Below, in pieces: positions 10,019 to 18,874 of a stretch of 61,138 nucleotides of DNA. The position numbers and the translations under genes were made by a program. Location: contig NZ_VWXX01000020.1 in assembly GCF_008632335.1 (NCBI RefSeq), positions 1 through 61,138 of the forward strand, in the 5' to 3' direction. The notes beneath the pieces are model-generated. The model did no database searches, was not told where the DNA came from, and worked only from the letters and a program-made list of their open reading frames with translations. This DNA is from Thiohalocapsa marina. GTDB taxonomy: Bacteria > Pseudomonadota > Gammaproteobacteria > Chromatiales > Chromatiaceae. Numbering within the stretch: the first letter of the stretch is position 1; the number at the start of each line of letters is the position of its first letter.

Positions 10019-10987
10019 ATGGATTTAACCGCAATTCGGGCACCTGTCAGCGAAGACATACAGGCCGTCAACGCGCTGATTCTCGAGCGCCTGCAGTCCG
10101 ATGTCGTGCTCATCAATCAGATCGGTCACTACATCGTCGGCAGTGGTGGCAAGCGGTTGCGTCCGCTGCTCGTGCTATTGGCGGCCCGCGCCTGCGGCTA
10201 CGACGGCGTGGCGCACCGCGATCTGGCCGCCATCGTCGAGTTCATCCACACCGCCACCCTGCTGCACGACGACGTGGTGGATCGTTCCGAACTGCGCCGC
10301 AACCGCGATACCGCCAACGCAGTGTGGGGTAACGAGGCCAGCGTGCTGGTGGGCGACTTCCTCTACGCCCGCGCGTTCGAAATGATGGTGGACGTCGGCC
10401 TGATGCGGGTCATGGACGTGATGTCCCACGCCACCAGTCGCGTGGCCGAGGGCGAGGTGCTGCAGCTGCTGAACACGCACGATGCGGACACCGACGAGAA
10501 GCGCTACATGGAGGTGATCGCGCGCAAGACCGCGACCCTGTTCGAGGCCGGCGCCCGGCTCGGTGCCCTGGTGGCCGGCGTGCCGCGGGAGCTGGAAGAC
10601 GCGGTCGCGGACTTCGGGCTGCACCTGGGCATTGCCTTCCAGCTGGTGGACGACGCGCTGGACTACGAGTCGGACTCCGCCACCATCGGCAAGCATATCG
10701 GTGACGACCTCGAAGAGGGCAAGCCGACACTGCCGGTGATTCGCGCCATGGCAGTGGGCGATGAAGCGCAGCGTCAGCGTCTGCGCGTCGCCATCGAGAC
10801 CGGCGGGCGCGAACATCTCGACGATGTCGTTTCGGCCATTGTTTCCAGCGGCGCGATCGACTATACTGTGCAGCTTGCCAGGAAACACGCGGACCTGGCC
10901 AAGAATGCGCTGCAGCGATTGCCGGACAGTCCGGCGCGGCGTTCCATGGAGGCCACGGCAGACTTCGCGGTGGCACGCACCTACTGA
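10019..10987 (+). CDS. ispB: octaprenyl (polyprenyl) diphosphate synthase
   Basis: Makes the quinone side chain by successive condensation of isopentenyl diphosphate. The two aspartate-rich motifs are LLHDDVVDRSELRRNRDTAN and LVDDALDYESD, with GGKRLRP near the N-terminus. The 322 residues start at ATG 10019, which aligns with the E. coli IspB start and lies downstream of the promoter at 9958. Side-chain length (C40 or other) cannot be read. The divergent rplU-rpmA arrangement is conserved in gammaproteobacteria. Confidence 0.95.
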   Translation: MDLTAIRAPVSEDIQAVNALILERLQSDVVLINQIGHYIVGSGGKRLRPLLVLLAARACGYDGVAHRDLAAIVEFIHTATLLHDDVVDRSELRRNRDTANAVWGNEASVLVGDFLYARAFEMMVDVGLMRVMDVMSHATSRVAEGEVLQLLNTHDADTDEKRYMEVIARKTATLFEAGARLGALVAGVPRELEDAVADFGLHLGIAFQLVDDALDYESDSATIGKHIGDDLEEGKPTLPVIRAMAVGDEAQRQRLRVAIETGGREHLDDVVSAIVSSGAIDYTVQLARKHADLAKNALQRLPDSPARRSMEATADFAVARTY

Positions 10988-11008
10988 GGTGCGATACAGG
11001 ACCAACAT

Positions 11009-11085
11009 CGGGGTGTAGCTCAGCCTGGTAGAGCACTACGTTCGGGACGTAGGGGCCGGAGGTTCGAATCCTCTCACCCCGACCA
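11009..11085 (+). tRNA. tRNA-Pro (anticodon CGG)
   Basis: A 77-nt cloverleaf: acceptor CGGGGTG pairs with CACCCCG, the anticodon stem CTACG/CGTAG encloses TTCGGGA (anticodon CGG), the T arm is GGAGG-TTCGAAT-CCTCT, and CCA is encoded. It closely resembles E. coli proK. It lies 21 bp after ispB and is followed by a terminator. Confidence 0.97.
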
Positions 11086-11092
11086 GCATTCT

Positions 11093-11895
<803 letters not shown>

Positions 11896-11952
11896 TTCCA
11901 CGGCTGGACTGGCAACCGGCCCGGTCACGACCGGGCCGGGCAGGCGGTCTGC

Positions 11953-12726
11953 TCAGCCATCCTCCGCCTGCCAGCCCAACTGTTCCGAGATGCGTCGTCC
12001 GGCGGCCATCACCTCCTCGATCCACTCCAGCCGTCGTCGCTCGATCGGCGCAGACACCGACAGCCCGCCGGCGACGCGTCCGGTGCCGTCGTGCAGCAGC
12101 ACGCCGATGCAGCCCACATCCAGTTCCGCCTCCTCGTTGTCCAGTCCGTAACCCTGCGCCAGGGCGCCGATGCATTCGTCCATCAGTCGCGGCAGTGTGG
12201 TGATGGTGTTGCGCGTGTAGGCGGGCAGGTTGGTACGTCGCGCATAGGCCTTTATACCCTCTTCCCCCGCCGCGCCCAGCATCAGCTTGCCCACCGCGGT
12301 GACATGCAGCGGCGCCCGCGAGCCCACCAGTTGCTGGACGTGGATCATGCGGTTCGGCGTCGCCTTGTCGATGTAGACCACTTCGTCTCCCTCGCGGATG
12401 GTCAGATTCACCGATTCCCCCAGTCGGTCGCGCAGCGCCTCCATCACCGGATGCGCAATGGCCCGCATGTCGACATCGCCATGCAGGCGCACGCCAAGCT
12501 GCAACAGCCGCAGGCCGAGCCGGTAACGGCCGGAGCCGTCACGTTCGACGAATCGGTTCTGGATCAGCGACGCCAGTATCCGGTGCGCGGTGGACGGGTG
12601 CAGCCCGGTCTCTGCGCCGAGCACCTTGAGACTGACCGGTTCCGGATACCGCGCCAGGGCGTCGAGCAAGGCCGCGGCGCGGTCGATGACCTGGATGCGG
12701 GCGGGTTCGGATGCGGCAGACGTCAC
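11953..12726 (-). CDS. IclR-family transcriptional regulator
   Basis: 257 residues: an N-terminal winged HTH (IQVIDRAAALLDAL, then ETGLHPSTAHRILASL) and a C-terminal IclR effector domain (LHVTAVGKLMLG, NEEAELDVGCIGVLL, VAGGLSVSAP). IclR proteins usually repress or activate a neighbouring catabolic operon in response to a small organic acid. It diverges from the TPP enzyme/kinase/TRAP/glycolate-oxidase island and is the likely local regulator. The start is GTG 12726 with GGAGAA upstream. Confidence 0.93.
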   Translation of the reverse strand: MTSAASEPARIQVIDRAAALLDALARYPEPVSLKVLGAETGLHPSTAHRILASLIQNRFVERDGSGRYRLGLRLLQLGVRLHGDVDMRAIAHPVMEALRDRLGESVNLTIREGDEVVYIDKATPNRMIHVQQLVGSRAPLHVTAVGKLMLGAAGEEGIKAYARRTNLPAYTRNTITTLPRLMDECIGALAQGYGLDNEEAELDVGCIGVLLHDGTGRVAGGLSVSAPIERRRLEWIEEVMAAGRRISEQLGWQAEDG

Positions 12727-13039
12727 GGCGGTATTCTCCGAAAAGTGGCCTCTTGTTTTTTTACATCATGAAACCTGTCGGGGCTGTTGTCGACCTCTAT
12801 CCTGTCCGAGATCCGGGCAGGCAGCCTTCAGGTAGTGCAATTCAGGTGCATAGTGGCGGCTTTGCAGCGACGCCCAGCAACGCGGCAGCGGTGTCCAACA
12901 GTTTAGAGCCCGCTTTTCCGCATTATGAAACTCTTTGAGTATTGCGGAAATTTCTCCGGGCGCCTAGCTTAATGCCAACGCTCGGCGGCTGGCGCAGCCG
13001 GGTGACGGATTTCAGCCATCTTTACGGAGCACGCCGACC
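12727..13039. other. divergent regulatory region of the catabolic island
   Basis: A 313-bp gene-free region between the IclR gene and the TPP-enzyme gene. It is visibly more AT-rich than its surroundings. It contains two direct copies of CATYATGAAAC (12764-12774 and 12921-12931) and a long imperfect palindrome (12915-12950). No small ORF looks convincing. Confidence 0.6.
12915..12950. promoter_or_regulatory. candidate IclR operator palindrome
   Basis: TTTCCGCA, 20 bp, TGCGGAAA: perfect 8-bp outer arms with additional symmetric bases inside, about 90 bp before the TPP-enzyme start. The internal CATTATGAAAC matches CATCATGAAAC at 12764-12774, close to the regulator's own start, so the regulator could control both directions. 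Confidence 0.5.
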
Positions 13040-15298
13040 ATGACCAGCAGCGCAACCGCCACCGCCATCCGCGACGACCTGGCCACCCAGATCCCCACCT
13101 TCTGCGAAGGCATGCTGCACTTCGGCGACCTGGCGCCGGAGCATGCCGAGCACGGCCGCGAGCCCGCCATCGCCGAGGGCGAGCACGCCATCCGCGACAT
13201 CGACGCCGCCGCGGTCTATCAGACCCGGCTGGTGGCGGACGCATTGCGCTACACCACCCTGCAGTTGTGTGCGTCGAAGGAGTCCGGCCACCCCGGCGGC
13301 TTCGCCAGCGCGGCCGACGCCATGGCGGCGCTGATCATGCTCGGGCACACCAACCTCGTCACCGAGGTGGGGCATCACGCCCCCGGCTTCTACAGCACCA
13401 TGTTCCTCGACGGCTCCCTGTCGGCCATGGGCATCGAGACCATGCATCACCTGCAGGCGCGCTTCCGCGAGCGCGACGGCCTGCTGGGGCACCTGTCCGG
13501 GGCCATTCCGGGTCTGCTGGCGCCGGCGGGTCCGCTGGGTCAGGGACAGCACTTCGCCATGGCCGGGGCCTACCTGCATCCGGGTACGCTGTTTCCGTGC
13601 ACCATCGGCGACGGCGGTCTCGGCGAGCCCTACATCCTGTCGGCCATGAAGCACTTCCACACCAGCTTCCCGGAGGTGACCAACTTCCTGCCAGTGCTGG
13701 TCTGGAACGGCTTCAGCCAGGAGCACCACTCCATGGTGTCGCTGATGGACAACGCGCAGATGACCGCCTACTGGCAGGCGCACGACTTCCAGCGCGTGAT
13801 CCTGATCGATGCCAAGGACTTCGACGATGCCGGCCAGGACGGGCCCTATGTCGACAGTACCCTGTTCAGCGACGGCGCCCGCAACGCCTTCACCCGCGCC
13901 GTGCTCGAGGGCATGCGTGAGGCGGCCGAGTCTGCCCTGGGGGGCACCCTGACGGCGGTCATCGTCAAGCAGCTCAAGGGCGCCGGCGTGCACGCCAGCG
14001 GGGCCAAGTCGCACAACCTGTATCCCGGCGACACGCCGAAGAAGGCCAGCATCGCCGCCGCGCTGGAACGCCGCGCCCTGGCGCCGGCCGCCTGGGAGTT
14101 GGTGCGCGCCAATCTCGGCCGGGCCGGTGGCGGCCCCGCGGGCGAGACGGTGGTGACCGAGCGCGAGCGTGCCCTGCCGGACATCGGCCGGCTGCCGACG
14201 CAGGATTACGCCGTCGGCGACAAGGCAGTGCCGGCCACGGCCATGGCCGAGATGGTCGCGGTGCTGGGTGAGCGGGACCCGAGCTTCCTGGTCACCAACG
14301 CCGACGGCAACGAGGCGTCGAACATGAAGGTGATCAACGAGCGGCTGCGCATCCGCCATCCCACGGAGGACTGGGTCTACAACCAGTCGCCGTCCGGCCA
14401 GGTCTACGAGCCCCTGAACGAGGATGCCTGTGCCGGACTCGCCGCCGGGCTGGCACTGTTCGGCGGCCGCTCGCTGTGGCTGTCCTACGAGAGCTTCGCC
14501 ATCAACGGCTGGCCCATCGTGCAGACCGTGGGGCAGGCCATGGCCGAGCTGCGGCGCCGGACCCCGGCGGTGGTGTCGATGTTCACCGCCGGCGCGCTGG
14601 AGCAGGGCCGCAATGGCTGGACCCATCAGCGCCCGGAGATCGAGAACTACATCGGCGGCCAGATGCGCAATGGTAACGTCTACCTGCTCTATCCGGCGGA
14701 TGCCAACATGATGCAGGCGGCCTACGGCTGGGCGGTGGAGCAGCACAACAAGTGCATCAGCATCGTCGCCAGCAAGTCCGCGCTGCCGGTGTACAGCACG
14801 CCGGAGCAGGCCTGGGAGGCCATCGATGAAGGGGCGACGATCCTTTACCAGACCCCGGCGGACCAGACCGGGCCCCAGGCGCGCCGGGTCGTTTTTGCCG
14901 TGACCGGCGACATGGTGCTGCTGCCGGTGTTCGAGGCCCGGGACCGGCTGGAGGCGGCCGGCCATGCGGTGCGCATTGTCGCCATCGCCAACCCGCGGCG
15001 GCTGTATCGTCCCGGCGACGTGGCCTGGCGGCACAGTGCCGAGGCAGACGGCCGCTTCATGGACGATGGCCGTTTCGCTGAACTGTTCGACGGTGACGCG
15101 CTGATCGGCGTCAGCGGCGGTGGCACCGTGGCGCTGGAACCGGTCCTGCTGCGCAGCAAGGCCGCCGCGCGGGATCTGTTCGGCTGGCAGCGCGGCGAGA
15201 CCACCGCCAGTCCGGCGGAGATCATGGCCTTCAACGGCATCACCGCAGACAGCCTGGCCGAGCGGGCAACGGCCCTGCTCGGCGACGGCAAGAACTGA
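13040..15298 (+). CDS. phosphoketolase/transketolase-like thiamine-diphosphate enzyme
   Basis: A 752-residue TPP enzyme with transketolase layout. The N-terminal cofactor domain has SGHPGG (82-87), GHHAPGFYST (111-120), LSGAIPGLLAP and the metal/TPP motif GDGG (190-193) with N223. The pyrimidine domain has QSPSGQVYEPLNEDACAG, FTAGALEQGRNGWTHQRPE and YPADANMMQ, resembling the phosphoketolase blocks DHNGFxHQDPG and PPDAN. The C-terminal domain is transketolase-like. Classical phosphoketolase residues differ (GDGG for GDGE, no PSH motif), so the reaction is probably related but not identical: ketose or keto-acid phosphate cleavage is my inference. First gene of the island, 15 bp before the kinase. 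Confidence 0.8.
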   Translation: MTSSATATAIRDDLATQIPTFCEGMLHFGDLAPEHAEHGREPAIAEGEHAIRDIDAAAVYQTRLVADALRYTTLQLCASKESGHPGGFASAADAMAALIMLGHTNLVTEVGHHAPGFYSTMFLDGSLSAMGIETMHHLQARFRERDGLLGHLSGAIPGLLAPAGPLGQGQHFAMAGAYLHPGTLFPCTIGDGGLGEPYILSAMKHFHTSFPEVTNFLPVLVWNGFSQEHHSMVSLMDNAQMTAYWQAHDFQRVILIDAKDFDDAGQDGPYVDSTLFSDGARNAFTRAVLEGMREAAESALGGTLTAVIVKQLKGAGVHASGAKSHNLYPGDTPKKASIAAALERRALAPAAWELVRANLGRAGGGPAGETVVTERERALPDIGRLPTQDYAVGDKAVPATAMAEMVAVLGERDPSFLVTNADGNEASNMKVINERLRIRHPTEDWVYNQSPSGQVYEPLNEDACAGLAAGLALFGGRSLWLSYESFAINGWPIVQTVGQAMAELRRRTPAVVSMFTAGALEQGRNGWTHQRPEIENYIGGQMRNGNVYLLYPADANMMQAAYGWAVEQHNKCISIVASKSALPVYSTPEQAWEAIDEGATILYQTPADQTGPQARRVVFAVTGDMVLLPVFEARDRLEAAGHAVRIVAIANPRRLYRPGDVAWRHSAEADGRFMDDGRFAELFDGDALIGVSGGGTVALEPVLLRSKAAARDLFGWQRGETTASPAEIMAFNGITADSLAERATALLGDGKN

Positions 15299-15313
15299 CC
15301 TGGGGGTTTCCTG

Positions 15314-16696
15314 ATGGAAACGAAAATCATCGCCATCGATGACGACCCCACGGGGTCGCAGACCGTGCATGGCTGCCTGCTGCTGACGCGCTGGGACCCG
15401 GACACCCTGGTCGAGGCCCTGCAGGATCCGTCGCCGCTGTTCTTCGTGCTCAGCAACACCCGCGGCATGGATGCGGAGGCGGCCGCGGCGGTCACCCGCG
15501 AGATCTGCGTCAACCTGCGCACGGCCCTGACCCGGGAGGCGGAGCGGGGACGGCCCGTGCAGCCGCTGATGGTCAGTCGCTCCGACAGCACCCTGCGCGG
15601 GCATTACCCGGTGGAAACGGATGTGATTGCCGAGGAACTGGGGCCCTTTGACGCCCATTTCCTGGTGCCGGCCTTCTTCGAGGGCGGACGGATCACCCGC
15701 GACGGCATGCACTACCTGCTGGTAGACGGTGAGCCAGTGCCGGTGCACGAAACGGAATTCGCCCGCGACTCGGTGTTCGGTTTTGGCACCGCCTTTCTGC
15801 CGGCCTATGTGGAGGAGAAGACCGGCGGGCGAATCCCGGTAGACGCGGTCGAGCGCTTTGGTCTCGCTGATGTGCGGGGCGACGTGCGGGCGCGGCTGCA
15901 GGGGCTGACTGGCAACCGCTGCTGCGTGGTCGACGCCGAGGAGCAGGCGGATCTGGACAACCTGTGCCGGCAGCTGCTGGCCGCCGCTGCGGCGGGCAAG
16001 CGCTTCCTGTTCCGCAGTGCGGCCAGTCTGCTGACCTCGCTGGCGGCGCTGCCGCCGCAGCCGGTGGCCGCCGGGGACATGGCGGCGTTCGTGCGCGGCG
16101 GGCGCCCCGGTGTGGTGCTCATGGGCTCCCATGTGGGCACCTCCAGCCGGCAGCTGGACACCCTGATCGCACAGACCGACGTGCTGTCGCTGGAGATCGA
16201 TCTGCAACGGATGCTGGCCGATGAGGACGCCCTGCTGCGGGATCTCGCGAAGCGCGTGGGTGCGAGCGTCAGCGCCGGTCGTGGCGTGGTGCTCTACACC
16301 AGCCGCGGCGAGCGCCGATTCGACACCAAGGCCGAGCGGCTGGCCTTCGGCGACCGGGTGGCGGCGCTGCTGGTGCGCATCGTCCAGGGGCTGCCGCAGG
16401 ACATCGGCTTCCTGATCAGCAAGGGCGGCATCACCTCCAACGACACCCTGAGCAAGGGCCTGGCCCTGCGCACCGCGCGGGTGCTCGGGCAGATTCGCGC
16501 CGGCTGCTCCGTGGTGCGTTGTCCGGAGGACCATCCGCGCCAGCCGTCGCTGCCGGTGGTCATCTTTCCTGGCAATGTCGGCGGCGACGAGGCGCTGGCG
16601 GAGACCTATCGCATCCTTGCGCGGGCGCCTGCCGCGGCGGCCGATCCGGTGCCGGTGGCAGCCGCCATGGCCGGCATGGGGGTGCTTGGCGCCTGA
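15314..16696 (+). CDS. four-carbon acid sugar kinase family (DUF1537, OtnK/DtnK-like)
   Basis: 460 residues. The N-terminal domain begins IIAIDDDPTGSQTVHG and contains SRSDSTLRGHYPVE, the substrate-binding signature. The C-terminal nucleotide domain has SKGGITSNDTLSKGL, then ARVLGQIRAGCSVVR and FPGNVGGDEAL. Family members phosphorylate tetronates, 3-oxo-tetronates, oxo-isoapionate or related acid sugars with ATP. The usual partner dehydrogenase and decarboxylase are absent from this window; the neighbour is a TPP enzyme. The exact substrate is unknown. GGGGG precedes the ATG. Confidence 0.9.
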   Translation: METKIIAIDDDPTGSQTVHGCLLLTRWDPDTLVEALQDPSPLFFVLSNTRGMDAEAAAAVTREICVNLRTALTREAERGRPVQPLMVSRSDSTLRGHYPVETDVIAEELGPFDAHFLVPAFFEGGRITRDGMHYLLVDGEPVPVHETEFARDSVFGFGTAFLPAYVEEKTGGRIPVDAVERFGLADVRGDVRARLQGLTGNRCCVVDAEEQADLDNLCRQLLAAAAAGKRFLFRSAASLLTSLAALPPQPVAAGDMAAFVRGGRPGVVLMGSHVGTSSRQLDTLIAQTDVLSLEIDLQRMLADEDALLRDLAKRVGASVSAGRGVVLYTSRGERRFDTKAERLAFGDRVAALLVRIVQGLPQDIGFLISKGGITSNDTLSKGLALRTARVLGQIRAGCSVVRCPEDHPRQPSLPVVIFPGNVGGDEALAETYRILARAPAAAADPVPVAAAMAGMGVLGA

Positions 16697-16827
16697 TGGG
16701 CCAAGAACACCGGTGCGCATGGTGAAGCCTGCATTCGTCCCCAACTAACCCTGAGGCGCGCATGCCGCCGGGATGTTAGCGCATGACCGTGAGAGTCAGA
16801 CGACCACGCTGGAGGAGACCAAAGCCG

Positions 16828-18024
16828 ATGAAAAAGACAACGAGCGAGATAACAACCACCCACGATGCAGCCGCCGGGACTGCTGTTGCAGAAACCGGCG
16901 GAGTGACCGGCAACAGGCGCGACGCAGCGCCGGATGCCCGGCGCCGCGGGTTCCTGAAGACGGCGGCGGCCGTCGGCGCTACAACCCTGGTGGGCGCCCC
17001 GTTCATCCGCAACGCCGAGGCCGCCAAGGGCCATGTCTGGAAAGTGCAGACGGTGTGGGATGCGGGCACCACCGGCTACACCCTGTTCGAGGAATGGGCC
17101 AGGGGCCTGAAGGAACTCTCCGGCGGCGAGCTCGAGATGCAGCCATTCGCGGCCAAGTCGGTGGCCGCCGACAACAACGCCCTGTTCGATGCGGTGCGCA
17201 ACGGTGTGCTGCAGGGCATGAATCCGTTCACGCTGTACTGGGCGGGGAAGATTCCGGCCTCGGTGTTCCTCAGCTCCTACCCGGCGGGGCCGGACCAGCC
17301 GATGCAGTGGGACACGATGTTCTACGGCCTGGGCATGCTGGACATGGCGCGCGAGATCTATCGCAAGAAGGGCCTTGTCTACGTGGCTCCGATCCAGCAT
17401 GACGCCAACATCATCCACTCCAAGCGGCCGGTGAATTCCCTGGCGGACCTCAAGGGCATGAAGATCCGCGTACCGGGCGGCATGGTCGCCGAGGTGTTCC
17501 AGAAGTTCGGCGTCTCCACGGTGTCGTTGCCGGGGTCGGACATCTTCCCGGCGCTGGAGAAGGGCACCATCGACGCGGCCGATTACGTCGGCCCGGCGGT
17601 GAACTGGGACCTGGGCTTCGCGCAGGTGGCCAAGTACATCCTGTTCGGTCCGCCGGGCACCATGTCCATCTACCAGCCGGTGGACCTGATGGACCTGACC
17701 GTCAACGTCCGCGCCTGGGACCGCCTCGGGCCGAGGATGCAGGGCTTTGTCGAGGAGCAGGTGCACAACTATTCCCTGCGCCACTACACCGCGATCCAGA
17801 AACGCAACATGGAGGCCATGGACAAGTTCCTGGAGGCCGGCAGCGTGGTCAGCCGCCTCAGCGGCGAGGACGTGATGGAATTCCGTCGCGCGGCGATCCC
17901 GATCTGGTTCAACTGGGCGAACAAGGACGAAGATGCCCGGCGCGTCTTCGATCTGCAGCTCGCCTACATGAAGAACGACATCATGGGCTATGTCAGCGAG
18001 GCGGACCTGAAAGGGCTAAGCTGA
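16828..18024 (+). CDS. dctP: TRAP transporter substrate-binding protein, Tat-exported
   Basis: A 398-residue periplasmic binding protein with a twin-arginine signal (RRRGFLK, hydrophobic core, AxA site near residue 65). The mature protein has KVQTVWDAGT, MKIRVPGGMVAEVFQKFG and GSDIFPALEKGTIDAADYVGP. The last block closely resembles the TakP/FcbT group of TRAP receptors that bind 2-oxo acids or aromatic acids. ATG 16828 follows GGAGGAG by 10 bases; the longer frame from 16783 is unlikely. In the 131-bp gap after the kinase gene, CTAAC (16745-16749) and GTTAG (16775-16779) can frame a hairpin. Confidence 0.92.
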   Translation: MKKTTSEITTTHDAAAGTAVAETGGVTGNRRDAAPDARRRGFLKTAAAVGATTLVGAPFIRNAEAAKGHVWKVQTVWDAGTTGYTLFEEWARGLKELSGGELEMQPFAAKSVAADNNALFDAVRNGVLQGMNPFTLYWAGKIPASVFLSSYPAGPDQPMQWDTMFYGLGMLDMAREIYRKKGLVYVAPIQHDANIIHSKRPVNSLADLKGMKIRVPGGMVAEVFQKFGVSTVSLPGSDIFPALEKGTIDAADYVGPAVNWDLGFAQVAKYILFGPPGTMSIYQPVDLMDLTVNVRAWDRLGPRMQGFVEEQVHNYSLRHYTAIQKRNMEAMDKFLEAGSVVSRLSGEDVMEFRRAAIPIWFNWANKDEDARRVFDLQLAYMKNDIMGYVSEADLKGLS

Positions 18025-18034
18025 TACCCGAGGG

Positions 18035-18066
18035 CGCTGATTCCCGGGGACGCTGATTCCCGGGGA
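18035..18066 (+). repeat. two tandem 16-bp repeats
   Basis: CGCTGATTCCCGGGGA is repeated perfectly twice, with a degenerate partial copy before it (18021-18032), in the gap between the TRAP receptor and the small permease. Confidence 0.7.
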
Positions 18067-18127
18067 CATTCCTGAGTGTGGGTGATACCGGTCCGGGCGC
18101 GTCCGCCCGGACCGGCGGGAGGCGAAC

Positions 18128-18874
18128 ATGTCCGACTTGCAGGGCTTCGGCTTCGTGCTGCCGCACTGGGCCTACTGGGGCTGGCTGATGCTGATGCCGC
18201 CGGTCTTGATGCTGTGGTCTGCCCGCAGCGAGCGCCGATCCGCCGGGGGGCGATCCGGGCGCCAACCCGGAACGGCGGGCGCGGACCCGCTGGAGGCGGT
18301 GCACGAGGAAGACCCGACGGTGGCGTTCGCGGGCAATCGCTTCACCCGCGCCATCGACTGGGTGTCGGAGCAGTCCGGCCTGTTCGTGGCCTTCTGGACC
18401 ATCAACGCCGTGGTCGCCTACTTCTACGAGGTGGTGGCGCGCTACCTGTTCAATGCCCCCACGATCTGGGCCCATGAGGGCGCCTACCTGCTGTTCGGCA
18501 TGCAGTACCTGGTGGCCGGCGGCTACGCCCTGCTGCACGGCGCCCATGTGCGGGTGGACGTGCTCTATGCCAAGCTGCCGCCGCGGGGTCGCGTCGGCAT
18601 GGACATCTTCACCTCCGTCTTCTTCTTCATCTTCGCGCTGGCGCTGCTGGGCACCGGCTGGACCTTCTTCCTCGACTCCTATCAGATGCAGGAGATCACG
18701 GTGGAGACCTGGGGAATCCAGCACTGGCCGGTGAAGGCGGTCATGGTGCTCGGCGCCGTGTTGTTGCTGCTGGCGGGCATCTCGCGGCTGACCAAGGACA
18801 TCCTGCTCTACCGCCAGCTGGGTCGGCAACCGGGCCGATCGGCTCCGTCGCCGGGAGGTGCGTCCCATGACTGA
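18128..18874 (+). CDS. dctQ: TRAP transporter small permease, with N-terminal extension
   Basis: 248 residues. The C-terminal 170 form the usual four-helix DctQ (AYFYEVVARYLFNAPTIWAHE, HVRVDVLYAKLP). The first 80 residues add an extra hydrophobic helix (WAYWGWLMLMPPVLMLW) and a charged Arg/Gly linker, longer than a typical 160-190-residue DctQ and similar to the mannitol/chloroaromatic subgroup. It acts with the large permease in sodium-driven uptake. The ATG follows GGGAGG, and its last codons overlap the large permease by 8 bp. Confidence 0.9.
   Translation: MSDLQGFGFVLPHWAYWGWLMLMPPVLMLWSARSERRSAGGRSGRQPGTAGADPLEAVHEEDPTVAFAGNRFTRAIDWVSEQSGLFVAFWTINAVVAYFYEVVARYLFNAPTIWAHEGAYLLFGMQYLVAGGYALLHGAHVRVDVLYAKLPPRGRVGMDIFTSVFFFIFALALLGTGWTFFLDSYQMQEITVETWGIQHWPVKAVMVLGAVLLLLAGISRLTKDILLYRQLGRQPGRSAPSPGGASHD

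Noticed and set aside
13022-16744. A 1240-codon open frame on the minus strand across the TPP-enzyme and kinase genes
   Set aside because: It is antisense to two clear genes and its protein is a low-complexity Gly/Arg/His-rich shadow typical of high-GC DNA.
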